64,000 bases of DNA from contig NZ_CP009553.3 in assembly GCF_000767615.3 (NCBI RefSeq), positions 1,674,001 to 1,738,000 on the forward strand, given 5' to 3'. The notes under the pieces were generated by a model. The model worked only from the letters and a program-made list of their open reading frames with translations, was not told the DNA's origin and did no database searches. Below are positions 1-10,483 of the stretch, piece after piece. The DNA comes from Pandoraea pnomenusa (GTDB lineage Bacteria; Pseudomonadota; Gammaproteobacteria; Burkholderiales; Burkholderiaceae). The first letter of the stretch is position 1; every line of letters starts with the position of its first letter. Made by a program: the position numbers and the translations under genes.

Positions 1-1043
1 CGCGCCGCGACGGCGATGCTGTAAAGGGCGAGGTTGGCGTTGTCGCGCTTGGCGGCGGTGTCGCGCGCACGGGCGATGATGCCCAGATGGTGCATGAACG
101 TATTGCCATGGCGATCGGGGGCGTTCGGATCCGCGCCGGCCAGGAGCAAGGCTTCGACGGCTCCGCACAGTCCGAGCATCGCGAGCATTACACCTGCGGG
201 GGCGCCGTGCCGGTTCGGTTGCATCAGGTCGCCGCCGTAATGCCTGAGCAATCGGGCGAGTTGGCGCAGCGACACATGCGGATGCAAGGGATCCTCACCA
301 GCGCAATGCAGGCGCAGCGCCTGTGCTCGCATGGCGATGACCGTGAGCGGCATGCCGTGACGGTTGGTCTGATTGGGACTGGCGCCGATCTCGAGCAGAC
401 GTCTGAGCCATTGCGGGGCGATCTGACTGCACAGGTGGACGAGCGGATTGTCCGGCAGTGTGCGCGTCATGCTCGAGGGACGCGCGTCGGTTCTGTCGCG
501 GCCGCAGGCGACCATCACCTGGAGGGCCTTGTCGATACGTGCGGTGTTCTCGTCGTCCGGCTCGCCGAAGATGTCGGAGGCGTCGAACAGGTTCAGATAG
601 CCGGTGGGCGTCGCCGCGTATTGCAACCAGAACATGAGGCCCTTGTCGCTGCGCAGCAGGGCGCTCGCGTCGAGCGAAGGGGAGAGGTCGCGCGTCGGTA
701 TCAGAAAGACGCCGGCGTCGGACAGTCGATCGAGCGAGCGGTCGGCTTCCGGCAGCATCAGCAGCGTCACCATTTCCAGGAAAAGCGGGCCATTCGGGCA
801 GGCGGCCTCGCAGAGATCGTGTAGTTCGCGGCCAGCGTAGGTGCGCGTGTTGACGAGCGTGTTCCAGATGTCCTGCGGGCGAAATTCGCGGTGAAAGTGG
901 GCCTGGAGGACTTCTTGCAGGGACTGCGTGGCCAGAGGAGCGGTGTCGCGGTAATAGCCGCGTCGCTCGGCTTCGATGGCGGGACGTGTGACCGGACTGC
1001 TGGTGCTGTGAGCGGCGGAGGGGATGGGAGGTGTGCCTGGCAT
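1..1043 (-). CDS. Ankyrin-repeat protein (3' end beyond window)
   Basis: The minus-strand frame is open from an ATG at 1043 to the window edge, giving about 347 residues with no stop, so the C-terminus is missing. The N-terminal 170 residues match nothing I recognise. After that come ankyrin-like segments: LLEIGASPNQTNRHGMPLT at about residue 205, then two more with the signatures YGGDLMQPNRHGAPAG and LLLAGADPNAPDRHGNT. Ankyrin repeats are protein-binding modules, so a binding role is inferred; no enzyme motif is visible. There is no signal peptide. The gene is divergent from the DUF1415 gene at 1202. An antisense plus-strand ORF and another minus frame overlap it, but only this frame gives a recognisable fold. 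Confidence 0.7.
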   Translation of the reverse strand, partial: MPGTPPIPSAAHSTSSPVTRPAIEAERRGYYRDTAPLATQSLQEVLQAHFHREFRPQDIWNTLVNTRTYAGRELHDLCEAACPNGPLFLEMVTLLMLPEADRSLDRLSDAGVFLIPTRDLSPSLDASALLRSDKGLMFWLQYAATPTGYLNLFDASDIFGEPDDENTARIDKALQVMVACGRDRTDARPSSMTRTLPDNPLVHLCSQIAPQWLRRLLEIGASPNQTNRHGMPLTVIAMRAQALRLHCAGEDPLHPHVSLRQLARLLRHYGGDLMQPNRHGAPAGVMLAMLGLCGAVEALLLAGADPNAPDRHGNTFMHHLGIIARARDTAAKRDNANLALYSIAVAA

Positions 1044-1201
1044 GGTGTGAAGACGCGCGGTCGTGGGAAAGGCGCATGGTTGCGCAGATGCGGCACGCGT
1101 GTTTTGGCATTCGCGCCGCGATGCTATCGAGCGAGGCCTTGCCGGTGGCGACGGGCGGCGATTTACAATGCCATCTTCAGGATTCATCGCCAGTTTTCGA
1201 T

Positions 1202-1879
1202 ATGCCGGAGAAAAAATCCCCCGCCGCGGAGTCGACCGCGCAGACACCGGATCACGACACCGTGATCGCCGCCACGCGCCACTGGCTCACGCGTGCGGTG
1301 ATCGGGTTGAACCTTTGCCCTTTTGCGAAGGCGGTTCACGTGAAGGAACAGATTCGCTATGTGGTGAGCGGCGCGCGCGACATGGAGGGGACGCTGGTCG
1401 ATCTCGAGCGCGAACTGCAATGGCTGGCGGGGTCGGACCCACAGGCAGTCGACACCACACTGCTGATCGTGCCGGCCGCACTGCGCGAGTTCCACGAGTT
1501 CAACGACGCACTGTTCTTTGCGCAGCGCATGCTCAGGCAACTGGGCCTGGAGGGCGAGTTGCAGATCGCGAGTTTCCATCCGGACTATCAGTTCGAAGGG
1601 ACTGCGCCTGACGACGTGGAGAACTACACGAACCGCTCGCCGTACCCGATCCTGCACCTGCTGCGGGAGTCGAGCATCGACCGCGCCGTGGAGGCGTTTC
1701 CGGAAGCCGAGACGATCTACGCGCGCAACGAAGCGCTGATGCGCAAGATGGGCGTGGCGGGTTACCACGCGTGGATGGCGCAGCCCGCCAAGGACGAGGA
1801 CGGGGCAAATGACAACCCGGGCGACCTCATGGATGCGGCGGATGCGGTGCGCGATACGCGCGGTGAGGCAGGGCAGTGA
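1202..1879 (+). CDS. DUF1415 family protein
   Basis: 225 residues, full length for the DUF1415 family of proteobacterial cytosolic proteins of unknown function. The family-typical start WLTRAVIGLNLCPFAKAV follows a short polar leader, and the core includes FHPDYQFEGTAPDDVENY and NRSPYPILHLLRE. The frame is open upstream to 1031, but the ATG at 1202 puts the conserved domain at the right distance from the N-terminus; the upstream extension overlaps the divergent ankyrin gene and looks like shadow sequence. The C-terminal 25 residues are acidic and probably disordered. It is followed by a hairpin terminator and stands alone. The biochemical function is unknown. Confidence 0.85.
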   Translation: MPEKKSPAAESTAQTPDHDTVIAATRHWLTRAVIGLNLCPFAKAVHVKEQIRYVVSGARDMEGTLVDLERELQWLAGSDPQAVDTTLLIVPAALREFHEFNDALFFAQRMLRQLGLEGELQIASFHPDYQFEGTAPDDVENYTNRSPYPILHLLRESSIDRAVEAFPEAETIYARNEALMRKMGVAGYHAWMAQPAKDEDGANDNPGDLMDAADAVRDTRGEAGQ

Positions 1880-2008
1880 GGCGATAGCACCGCGACGATG
1901 CGGCGTGCGCGCCGCATCGGAATGCACGCTGCGGGCGCAGGCATGGCGGACAGGGAAGCGGGAGAGACGGTCCGGCGACCCAGGCGATTCGAACCGGACG
2001 CAGAAAAC

Positions 2009-2045
2009 AAAAAAGCCGCACGACAAATTCGGGCGGCTTTCTTGT
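2009..2045. terminator. Bidirectional hairpin terminator
   Basis: AAAGCCGC pairs with GCGGCTTT around a 13-nt loop. An A-tract lies on the left and TTTCTTGTT on the right, so the hairpin can end plus-strand transcription from the DUF1415 gene and minus-strand transcription from tRNA-Thr. Confidence 0.7.
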
Positions 2046-2089
2046 TGACTGCGGTCTTGCTTGCATGACCAGGGACTTCAGGAAGTCGC

Positions 2090-2165
2090 TGGTGCCGGAG
2101 AGAGGAATCGAACCCCCGACCTTCTCATTACGAATGAGCTGCTCTACCGACTGAGCTACTCCGGC
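2090..2165 (-). tRNA. tRNA-Thr (CGT anticodon)
   Basis: The minus strand reads GCCGGAGTAGCTCAG at the 5' end and TCTCCGGCACCA at the 3' end, forming a seven-base-pair acceptor stem. The anticodon stem CTCAT/ATGAG encloses the loop TTCGTAA, giving anticodon CGT (Thr, codon ACG). The T arm contains GGTTCGATTC. CCA is genomically encoded. Total length is 76 nt including CCA. Confidence 0.95.
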
Positions 2166-2181
2166 GCTGCGAAGAAGTGAG

Positions 2182-2209
2182 ATAATAGCAGAATTTCCGT
2201 GGTTGTCAC
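2182..2209 (-). promoter_or_regulatory. Sigma-70 promoter of tRNA-Thr
   Basis: On the minus strand GTGACA (-35) is separated by 16 bp from TATTAT (-10), about 20 bp before the tRNA 5' end. The placement fits a dedicated tRNA promoter. Confidence 0.55.
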
Positions 2210-2294
2210 TACTTTTTTCAAAGATTTTTTGCCGTCTCTGCGCGAGTCACGCGTAAATCATTGAAATTCCAGAAATCCTGCGCTTCGACCTCGA

Positions 2295-2316
2295 GAAAAT
2301 GTTCTGCGACATTTTC
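2295..2316. terminator. Inverted repeat downstream of fbp
   Basis: A perfect 8-bp inverted repeat, GAAAATGT-TCTGCG-ACATTTTC, lies about 40 bp past the fbp stop. No long U-tract follows on either strand, so it is only a candidate terminator or RNA-stabilising hairpin. Confidence 0.35.
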
Positions 2317-2353
2317 ATGCGACGTCTTCCCACTTCTCCCGCGTCACTGAAAC

Positions 2354-3367
2354 TTACTTCGCGCCGCCTTCGTGGTGATAGCCGGTCACGCGTTCGACCT
2401 CGTTCTTCGAACCGAGAAACACCGCCACGCGCTCGTGCAACTTTTGCGGCTGAATGTCCAGAATGCGCTGCACGCCGTTCGTCGCCGCGCCGCCCGCCTG
2501 CTCGACCAGGAAGCTCATCGGGTTCGCTTCATACATGATGCGCAGCTTGCCCGGCTTGTCCGGATCGCGCTTGTCGGCCGGATACATGAACACGCCGCCG
2601 CGCGTCAGGATGCGATGCACGTCCGCCACCATCGAGGCGATCCAACGCATGTTGAAGTCCTTGCCGCGCACGCCTTCCTTGCCCTGCAGCAGCTCGCGGA
2701 TGTAACGCTGCACCGGCGGGTACCAGTGACGCTCGTTCGACATGTTGATGGCGAATTCCTTCGTGTCCTCGGGAATGCGCATCCCTTCCTGCGTGAGCAC
2801 CCACGAACCCATCTCGCGATCCAGCGTGAAGCAGTTCACGCCATGTCCCGTCGTGAGCACCAGCACCGTCTGCGGACCGTACACGGCGTAACCGGCGGCG
2901 ACCTGCTGCGTGCCGGGCTGAAGGAAGTCCTTCTCCGTCGGATCCGTCACGCCTTCGGGGCAACGCAACACCGAGAAGATCGTGCCGATCGACACGTTCA
3001 CGTCGATGTTGGACGAGCCGTCGAGCGGATCGAACATCAACAGGTATTCGCCCTGCGGGTAACGGTTCGGAATGTGGAAGACGTCCTCCATCTCTTCGGA
3101 CGCCATCGCCGCGAGGTGGCCACCCCACTCGTTGGCCTCGAGCATGATCTCGTTGGAAATCACGTCGAGCTTCTTCTGAACCTCGCCCTGCACGTTCTCG
3201 CTGCCCGCGCTGCCGAGCACACCGCCCAGCGCACCCTTGGACACCGCATGGCTGATGGACTTGCACGCGCGCGCGACGACTTCGATCAACAGGCGCAGCT
3301 CTGCAGGAATATTGTTGTATTCCCGCTGCTGTTCGATGAGATATTGCGTTAGGGTCTTGCGCCGCAT
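2354..3367 (-). CDS. fbp: Fructose-1,6-bisphosphatase, class I
   Basis: 337 residues. This is the gluconeogenic phosphatase that converts fructose 1,6-bisphosphate to fructose 6-phosphate, Mg2+-dependent and cytosolic. The class I signature [19 protein letters not shown] (about residues 110-128) carries the metal-binding aspartates. [21 protein letters not shown] near the C-terminus is the sugar-phosphate-binding segment. Length and N-terminus ([14 protein letters not shown]) match betaproteobacterial class I enzymes. The start at 3367 has a purine-rich GGAGG-like stretch (ctggaggccctc on the minus strand) just upstream. Monocistronic between tRNA-Thr and the aspartate carbamoyltransferase gene. 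Confidence 0.97.
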   Translation of the reverse strand: MRRKTLTQYLIEQQREYNNIPAELRLLIEVVARACKSISHAVSKGALGGVLGSAGSENVQGEVQKKLDVISNEIMLEANEWGGHLAAMASEEMEDVFHIPNRYPQGEYLLMFDPLDGSSNIDVNVSIGTIFSVLRCPEGVTDPTEKDFLQPGTQQVAAGYAVYGPQTVLVLTTGHGVNCFTLDREMGSWVLTQEGMRIPEDTKEFAINMSNERHWYPPVQRYIRELLQGKEGVRGKDFNMRWIASMVADVHRILTRGGVFMYPADKRDPDKPGKLRIMYEANPMSFLVEQAGGAATNGVQRILDIQPQKLHERVAVFLGSKNEVERVTGYHHEGGAK

Positions 3368-3433
3368 GAGGGCCTCCAGAAAAGCAAAAAAGCGTACATA
3401 TTCGCGATGGACGCAATTTTACTCGTAAAGCGA

Positions 3434-3464
3434 CGCTGCCCCCGGGAAAATCCTCGGGGCAGCG
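3434..3464. terminator. GC-rich hairpin between fbp and pyrB-like gene
   Basis: CGCTGCCCC pairs with GGGGCAGCG around a 13-nt centre. It sits about 70 bp past the minus-strand stop at 3531 and upstream of fbp. There is no clear U-tract on the minus strand, so it may be a factor-assisted terminator. Confidence 0.4.
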
Positions 3465-3530
3465 CAATTTCGGCGGTGTCTGAAGTCCGTCCCGGAAGCC
3501 TCCGCGACGCGCGGCCGGCACGTTCGTCGC

Positions 3531-4814
3531 TCAGTCGATCGCGTCGAACAAGGCGTCATCCGGACCGATGTGCGACGGTGCACGCCAGGCGGCGTCGCGC
3601 ATGCTGTGCTGCACCTGCTTGTCCACGCCGAGCAGCACGGCGAAGATCGCCATGCGCACCGGAATGCCGTTATCCGTCTGACGGAAGATTGCCAGGCGCG
3701 GGTCGTGGTTCAGGTCGGTCGACAGGTCGTTCGCGCCCGGACGACTGTCGCGCGGCAGCGGATGCATGATGATCGTGCGGGCGTCGCAGTACTGATTGAT
3801 CAGCGCTTCGTTGATCTGGAAGTCAGGCGTATAACCCTCGATCGCCTCGTCGGCGAAACGCTCCTTCTGGATGCGCGTCGCGTACACGACGTCGGCTCCC
3901 GTCAGGTCGGCGAGCGAGTTGCTCTGCACGATCACGTGACCGTTCTGCGAGATCTGGTCGAGAATGTACGTCGGCATTTCCAGCGACGGCGGCGAAATCA
4001 GCGTGAACTTCAGGCCGCGGTACAGCGCGAGCAGCTTGATGAGCGAATGCACCGTGCGGCCATAACGCAGATCGCCGACCATGGCGACGTGCGCGCCGTC
4101 GACCAGTTTGCCCAGACGCGAGAACTCGCGACCGATCGTGTACAGGTCGAGAATCGCCTGGCTGGGGTGTTCGCCGGGACCGTCGCCGCCGTTGATGACG
4201 GGGATGTTCGTGGCGCGGGCGAATTCCGCGACCGATCCCTTTTCCGGGTGACGCACGACGAGCGCGTCGACATAGCCACTCATCACGCGACTCGTGTCGT
4301 AGATCGATTCGCCCTTGGCCATCGACGAGAACGTGAAGCCGGTCGTGTCGCAGACCGACCCGCCCAGGCGGCAGAAGGCGGCGCCGAAGCTCACGCGGGT
4401 GCGGGTGCTGGCCTCGAAGAACAGGTTGCCCAGCACGGCGCCCTCAAGCACGCGCGAGATCTTCTGGCGGCGCGCGATCGGTTGCATGATGTCGGCGACG
4501 TGAAACAGCTCTTCGAGCGAGTCGCGCGAGAACTGGTCGACGGAGATCAGGTGCGGCTTGCCGTCGAGGCCCATGCGTTCGCGCAGCGGCTTGTGTGCGC
4601 TTTGCGTAGATTCCGCGGACGGTGCTTCACGGCCGAGGATTTCGCCCACGAATTTCTCCACGATGCTCGGCATCGTGCGATATTCGCTCGAATCCTCAGG
4701 CAGCAGCCAGGTGTCGAGGGCGCGCCGGCGAACGCCGATGCGCTCGGCGAAGCTGTCGCGGGTCATGTTCAGGCGACGCATCGCGTCGCGCAGGAAAGTC
4801 TGCTGTGCACTCAT
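3531..4814 (-). CDS. pyrB: Aspartate carbamoyltransferase with HTH-like N-terminal extension
   Basis: 427 residues against about 310 for a classical PyrB catalytic chain. The ATCase core starts near residue 95. It has the carbamoyl-phosphate loop FEASTRTRVSFG (about 131-142), HPSQAILDLYTI, and MHPLPRD near residue 349 in place of the usual HPLPR-V-DEI. The first 60 residues (FLRDAMRRLNMTRDSFAERI, then GVRRRALDTWLLPE) follow the pattern of XRE/Cro-type helix-turn-helix domains. A linker joins the two. The expected reaction is carbamoyl phosphate plus aspartate to carbamoyl aspartate. The long form is probably a paralogue of the canonical pyrimidine-operon PyrB; no pyr gene is adjacent. It is divergent from a LysR gene. 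The ATG at 4814 starts the HTH-like domain directly. Confidence 0.85.
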   Translation of the reverse strand: MSAQQTFLRDAMRRLNMTRDSFAERIGVRRRALDTWLLPEDSSEYRTMPSIVEKFVGEILGREAPSAESTQSAHKPLRERMGLDGKPHLISVDQFSRDSLEELFHVADIMQPIARRQKISRVLEGAVLGNLFFEASTRTRVSFGAAFCRLGGSVCDTTGFTFSSMAKGESIYDTSRVMSGYVDALVVRHPEKGSVAEFARATNIPVINGGDGPGEHPSQAILDLYTIGREFSRLGKLVDGAHVAMVGDLRYGRTVHSLIKLLALYRGLKFTLISPPSLEMPTYILDQISQNGHVIVQSNSLADLTGADVVYATRIQKERFADEAIEGYTPDFQINEALINQYCDARTIIMHPLPRDSRPGANDLSTDLNHDPRLAIFRQTDNGIPVRMAIFAVLLGVDKQVQHSMRDAAWRAPSHIGPDDALFDAID

Positions 4815-4949
4815 GGTCGGGTCGGCAGGGCTGTGTACGCGATGCGTATAATAGGCGTCGAATCGTTGTTTGTCCAGCAAAAGACGTGCTCCGCGTGGAG
4901 CCGCGCCGGCCGGGCGTTTCCGGCAATTCCGATGTGTTGTCCGACGGGT

Positions 4950-5885
4950 ATGGAAAACCTTCTCCGCAAGCTTGACCTCACTTCTTTGCGCCTTTTCGTG
5001 GCCGTCTGCCAGGAGCGGAGCATGGCGCGCGCGGCCGAGCGCGAATTCATCGCGCCGTCGGCGATCAGCCGACGCATCGCCGACATCGAGGCGATCGTCG
5101 GGCTGCCCTTGATTCAGCGTCATCAGCGCGGCATCACCGTCACGCCGGTGGGCGAGACGGTGCGCCGCTACGCCGAACGTATCCTGGGGACCATCGAATC
5201 CCTGGGGGCCGAGCTGTCCCAATTCCATGAAGGCGCGCGCGGGAGCGTGCGCATTGCGGCGAACCTCTCGGCCATCGTGCAGTTCCTGCCGGAAGACCTC
5301 GCCGCGTTCGGCCGCGTATTTTCCGCCGTGGACGTCGAACTCGACGAGCAGCACAGCAACGAAGTGCTTCAGCGCGTGGCCGAACGCGCGGTGGACGTGG
5401 GCATCTGCAACGCCGTCGAAGGCATCGAGGCATTCACGATGGTGCCGTACCGTCGCGACCGACTTGCGGTGATTCTGCCGGTGGGACATCCGCTGGCCGC
5501 GCGTACGGGCGAGATTCCGTTCTCGGCCTGCGTTGGCGAGACGCTCGTGGGGCTTCAGGGCAACAGCGCCCTTACGCAGTTGCTGCGTCAGCAGGCCAGC
5601 GCGGCGGGCGCGTCGTTGCGCATCAAGATCCGGGTGTCGAGTCTGGACGCGCTGTGCCGCATGGCGCACGCGGGACTGGGCATCGCCATTGCGCCCGAGC
5701 AGGTCGGTCAGTTGTATGTCGGCAAGCTCGACGTGGTCGTGCGCCCGCTCACCGATGAGTGGGCGCACCGCCAGCTCTGGCTCGTGTTCCCGTCGCGCGA
5801 GCAGTTGAGCGCCACGGCGTCGGCGGTGGTCAATTTCCTCGCGCAAGGGCAGGGCGCCGGCGGCGTGGCGCACGTCAAGGGGTAA
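4950..5885 (+). CDS. LysR-family transcriptional regulator
   Basis: 311 residues. The N-terminal winged HTH (about residues 10-68) reads FVAVCQERSMARAAEREFIAP then SAISRRIADIEAIVGLPLIQ. The C-terminal periplasmic-binding-like effector domain runs from about 95 to 300 (for example VGICNAVEGIEAFTMVPYRR). Start chosen at ATG 4950; an in-frame ATG lies at 4932. The gene is divergent from the HTH-aspartate carbamoyltransferase gene across 135 bp and 110 bp upstream of the aconitase-family gene, which runs the same way. A role in controlling the aconitase-family enzyme and the MFS carrier is plausible by context but not shown. Confidence 0.88.
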   Translation: MENLLRKLDLTSLRLFVAVCQERSMARAAEREFIAPSAISRRIADIEAIVGLPLIQRHQRGITVTPVGETVRRYAERILGTIESLGAELSQFHEGARGSVRIAANLSAIVQFLPEDLAAFGRVFSAVDVELDEQHSNEVLQRVAERAVDVGICNAVEGIEAFTMVPYRRDRLAVILPVGHPLAARTGEIPFSACVGETLVGLQGNSALTQLLRQQASAAGASLRIKIRVSSLDALCRMAHAGLGIAIAPEQVGQLYVGKLDVVVRPLTDEWAHRQLWLVFPSREQLSATASAVVNFLAQGQGAGGVAHVKG

Positions 5886-5994
5886 CCCCGCGCGGTCGCG
5901 CCGACCCTTCGCAATCTGTCACGCCGGGCTTGCCGAGACGGCACGGCAGGCGCGTGGCCCGGCCGCTATGCTGTCTTCCGGAGGTAATTGCCGC

Positions 5995-7998
<2,004 letters not shown>

Positions 7999-8333
7999 GG
8001 GCGCGGCGTCGACGGCATCGGCACGGTGATTTCGATGGATGAGGCGGATGCCGCGGTTGGACGAATTCGTGGAAGGCTGAGCTGGGGGCGGGCGGGAGAT
8101 TGGCATGCCGTGCTGCCGTCGGTCGGCATCATAGTTTTTTCGTAGTGCGTGATAAAGCTTGGCAAAGGTGACCGGCGCGGTGTCGTTCGTGGCACAATTT
8201 CGGCCTCGTGCCTGTCGATTCATGGTGTATCCGGCGTTCCGGCGACCGTTGGCGAACGCCTTCGGGAAGGTGCTGCGCGATGCCGGCCAATGAGCAGTTC
8301 GGCCATGACCGAACGGGCCCGGAGACGATTTTC
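7999..8333. other. Intergenic region before MFS gene
   Basis: 335 bp with no coding frame I believe. A GTTTTTTC run near 8132 is the only AT-rich point. It presumably holds the MFS promoter, but I cannot place hexamers with confidence. Confidence 0.4.
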
Positions 8334-9773
8334 ATGCCATCCCCCGACGTTTCGATGCCTTCCATGCTTCATACCGGCCAAGCGGTTTGCGCGGCCACCC
8401 ACCCGACTGCCGGCGACATTTCCGCCCGCCTCGACCGACTCCCTCCGACCCGCACCGTGTGGAAACTGGTGGTGCTGCTCAGTCTCGGTTTTTTCTTCGA
8501 GCTTTACGATCTGCTGTACACCGGCTACGTGGCGCCCGGCCTCGTGAAGAGCGGCATCCTCACGCCGACCACGCCGGGCCTGTTCGGCACCACGGGGGTC
8601 GCCAGTTTCATCGCGGCGCTGTTCTCGGGGCTGTTCATCGGCACCATCGCGTGCGGCTTCCTCGCCGATCGTTTCGGACGTCGCGCGGTGTTTACGGGCT
8701 CGCTGCTCTGGTACACCGCGGCCAACATCATCATGGCGTTTCAGGAGACGGCCACGGGCCTGAACTTCTGGCGCTTCGTGGTGGGCCTCGGCATCGGCGT
8801 GGAGCTGGTGACGATCGGCACCTATATCGCGGAGCTTGTCCCGAGGCAGATTCGCGGACGTGCATTCGCCTGCGAGCAGGCCGTGGGCTTCACGGCCGTG
8901 CCGGTCGTCGCGTTTCTCGCGTTCTGGCTCGTGCCGCGCGAATTCCTCGGGCTGGAAGGCTGGCGCTGGGTCGTGCTGATTGGCGCGCACGGCGCGGTGT
9001 TCGTCTGGTGGATTCGCCGGGCGCTGCCGGAAAGCCCGCGGTGGCTGGCGCAGAAGGGGCGGCTGGACGAGGCGGACCAGGTGCTGCGCGAGCTCGAGGC
9101 GAAAGTCGAGCGCGAGTATGGCCGACCGCTGCCGCCGCCGGGCGAGCCCGAGCCGGTGGTGCCCAAGCGCGCGTTTCGCGACATGTGGGTGCCGCCGTAT
9201 CGCAAGCGCGCGATCATGATGATCCTGTTCAACATCTTCCAGACGGTCGGCTTCTACGGCTTCGCCAACTGGGTGCCCACGCTGCTCATCAAGCAGGGCA
9301 TCACCGTGACGACGAGTCTGGCCTATTCGAGTGTGATCGCGCTGGCGGCGCCGGTCGGCCCGCTCATCGGGCTATGGATGGCCGACAAGGTCGAGCGCAA
9401 ACATGCCATCGTCTGGACGGCCGGCATCGGCATCGTGTGCGGCCTGGTGTTCTCGCAGGTGACGTCGTCGGTGCTGCTCGTCGCCATGGGCATTGGCCTG
9501 ACGCTCGCGAACAACATCATGTCGTACAGCTATCACGCGTACCAGACGGAGTTGTTTCCCACCGGCATTCGCGCGCGTGCGGTCGGTTTTGTTTATTCGT
9601 GGAGCCGCTTCTCGGCGATTTTCACGGCATTCCTGATCGCATCCGTGCTGCGCAACTTCGGTGTGACGGGTGTTTTCGTCTTCATTTCGTGCGCGATGCT
9701 CGTGGTCATGCTTTCCATCGGCCTGATGGGGCCGCGTACCCGAGATCTCGCGCTGGAGACGATTTCGCAGTGA
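8334..9773 (+). CDS. MFS transporter, sugar-porter-like subgroup
   Basis: 479 residues, about 12 hydrophobic segments. Family motifs are visible: GFFFELYDLLYTGYVAPGL in TM1, GFLADRFGRRAVFTG in the TM2-3 loop, PESPRWLAQKGR after TM6 and WMADKVERKHA in the symmetrical loop. PESPRWL and the TM1 pattern are typical of the SP/NiaP-like branch that takes up small organic acids or aromatic acids in Burkholderiales. The SD GGAG at 8321 precedes ATG 8334; the longer upstream frame has no SD. Lying after the aconitase-family gene, it may import that enzyme's substrate; this is inference. Confidence 0.88.
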   Translation: MPSPDVSMPSMLHTGQAVCAATHPTAGDISARLDRLPPTRTVWKLVVLLSLGFFFELYDLLYTGYVAPGLVKSGILTPTTPGLFGTTGVASFIAALFSGLFIGTIACGFLADRFGRRAVFTGSLLWYTAANIIMAFQETATGLNFWRFVVGLGIGVELVTIGTYIAELVPRQIRGRAFACEQAVGFTAVPVVAFLAFWLVPREFLGLEGWRWVVLIGAHGAVFVWWIRRALPESPRWLAQKGRLDEADQVLRELEAKVEREYGRPLPPPGEPEPVVPKRAFRDMWVPPYRKRAIMMILFNIFQTVGFYGFANWVPTLLIKQGITVTTSLAYSSVIALAAPVGPLIGLWMADKVERKHAIVWTAGIGIVCGLVFSQVTSSVLLVAMGIGLTLANNIMSYSYHAYQTELFPTGIRARAVGFVYSWSRFSAIFTAFLIASVLRNFGVTGVFVFISCAMLVVMLSIGLMGPRTRDLALETISQ

Positions 9774-9837
9774 GGCAGACAACCCTGGCGTGACGGCGAA
9801 GGCGCGCCGTCGCGCGCGAACTTCCGGAGATCGGACC

Positions 9838-10431
9838 ATGACGGACCTGAAAACCGAAGCGGCCTACGAGGCCAATGCCGTGCGTTACAGCGAGGACTGG
9901 CTCAACCAGCCGCCGCCCGACGACATGTATGCGTTGCTGATGCGGCACTTCATTGCCGGCGGCCGCACCGTCGACGTGGGGTGCGGCAACGGGCGCGACG
10001 CCGCATGGCTGGCGCGTCAGGGGTTCGACGTGGAGGGATACGACAGTTCGCCCGCGCTGATCGAGCTCGCTCGCAAGACGTTCCCATGGGTGCCTTTCCA
10101 CGTGGGCCGGCTGCCGTTGCTGGAGAACGTGACAGGCCAGTTCGATAACGTCGTATGTGAGACCGTGCTCATGCACCTGCCCGCCGCGCAGGTGCCGCAG
10201 GCCGCCGACCGCCTGTGGACGCTCGTGCGTCCGGGCGGCGTGCTCTACGTGTCATGGCGCGTGACCGAGGGGGCGGACGTGCGCCATGAAGACGGCCGTC
10301 TCTACAGTGCTTTTGCGCCGGACGTCGTGCGTGCCGCGTTGCACGAGGCCGTCGTGCTGCACGAGGAGGATGTGACAAGCGCGAGCTCGGGCAGGCGCGT
10401 CTGCCGTCTGATCGTGCGCCGGCCCGTCTGA
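9838..10431 (+). CDS. Class I SAM-dependent methyltransferase
   Basis: 197 residues. Motif I VDVGCGNGRDAAWLARQG (about 42-59) and the following acidic strand end DVEGYDSS are the SAM-binding loop. RPGGVLYVSWRV near residue 130 is the post-motif III strand. The short length and lack of an extra domain suggest a small-molecule methyltransferase of the type-11/25 group; the acceptor is unknown. GGAGA nine bases before ATG 9838 supports this start. It is co-directional with the MFS gene 64 bp upstream and convergent with metR. Confidence 0.8.
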   Translation: MTDLKTEAAYEANAVRYSEDWLNQPPPDDMYALLMRHFIAGGRTVDVGCGNGRDAAWLARQGFDVEGYDSSPALIELARKTFPWVPFHVGRLPLLENVTGQFDNVVCETVLMHLPAAQVPQAADRLWTLVRPGGVLYVSWRVTEGADVRHEDGRLYSAFAPDVVRAALHEAVVLHEEDVTSASSGRRVCRLIVRRPV

Positions 10432-10483
10432 GTTTTCGGCGCGCCGCGCCTTCCGGCCCCCTGAGGGTTCGGCGTGTCGAGGA

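Noticed and set aside
295..1110. 271-residue minus-strand frame
   Set aside because: Arg/His/Ser-rich composition; the neighbouring minus frame from 1043 encodes recognisable ankyrin repeats instead.
3570..5885. 771-residue frame that would fuse unknown sequence to the LysR protein
   Set aside because: The first 450 residues are antisense to the aspartate carbamoyltransferase gene; only the part from 4950 is LysR-like.
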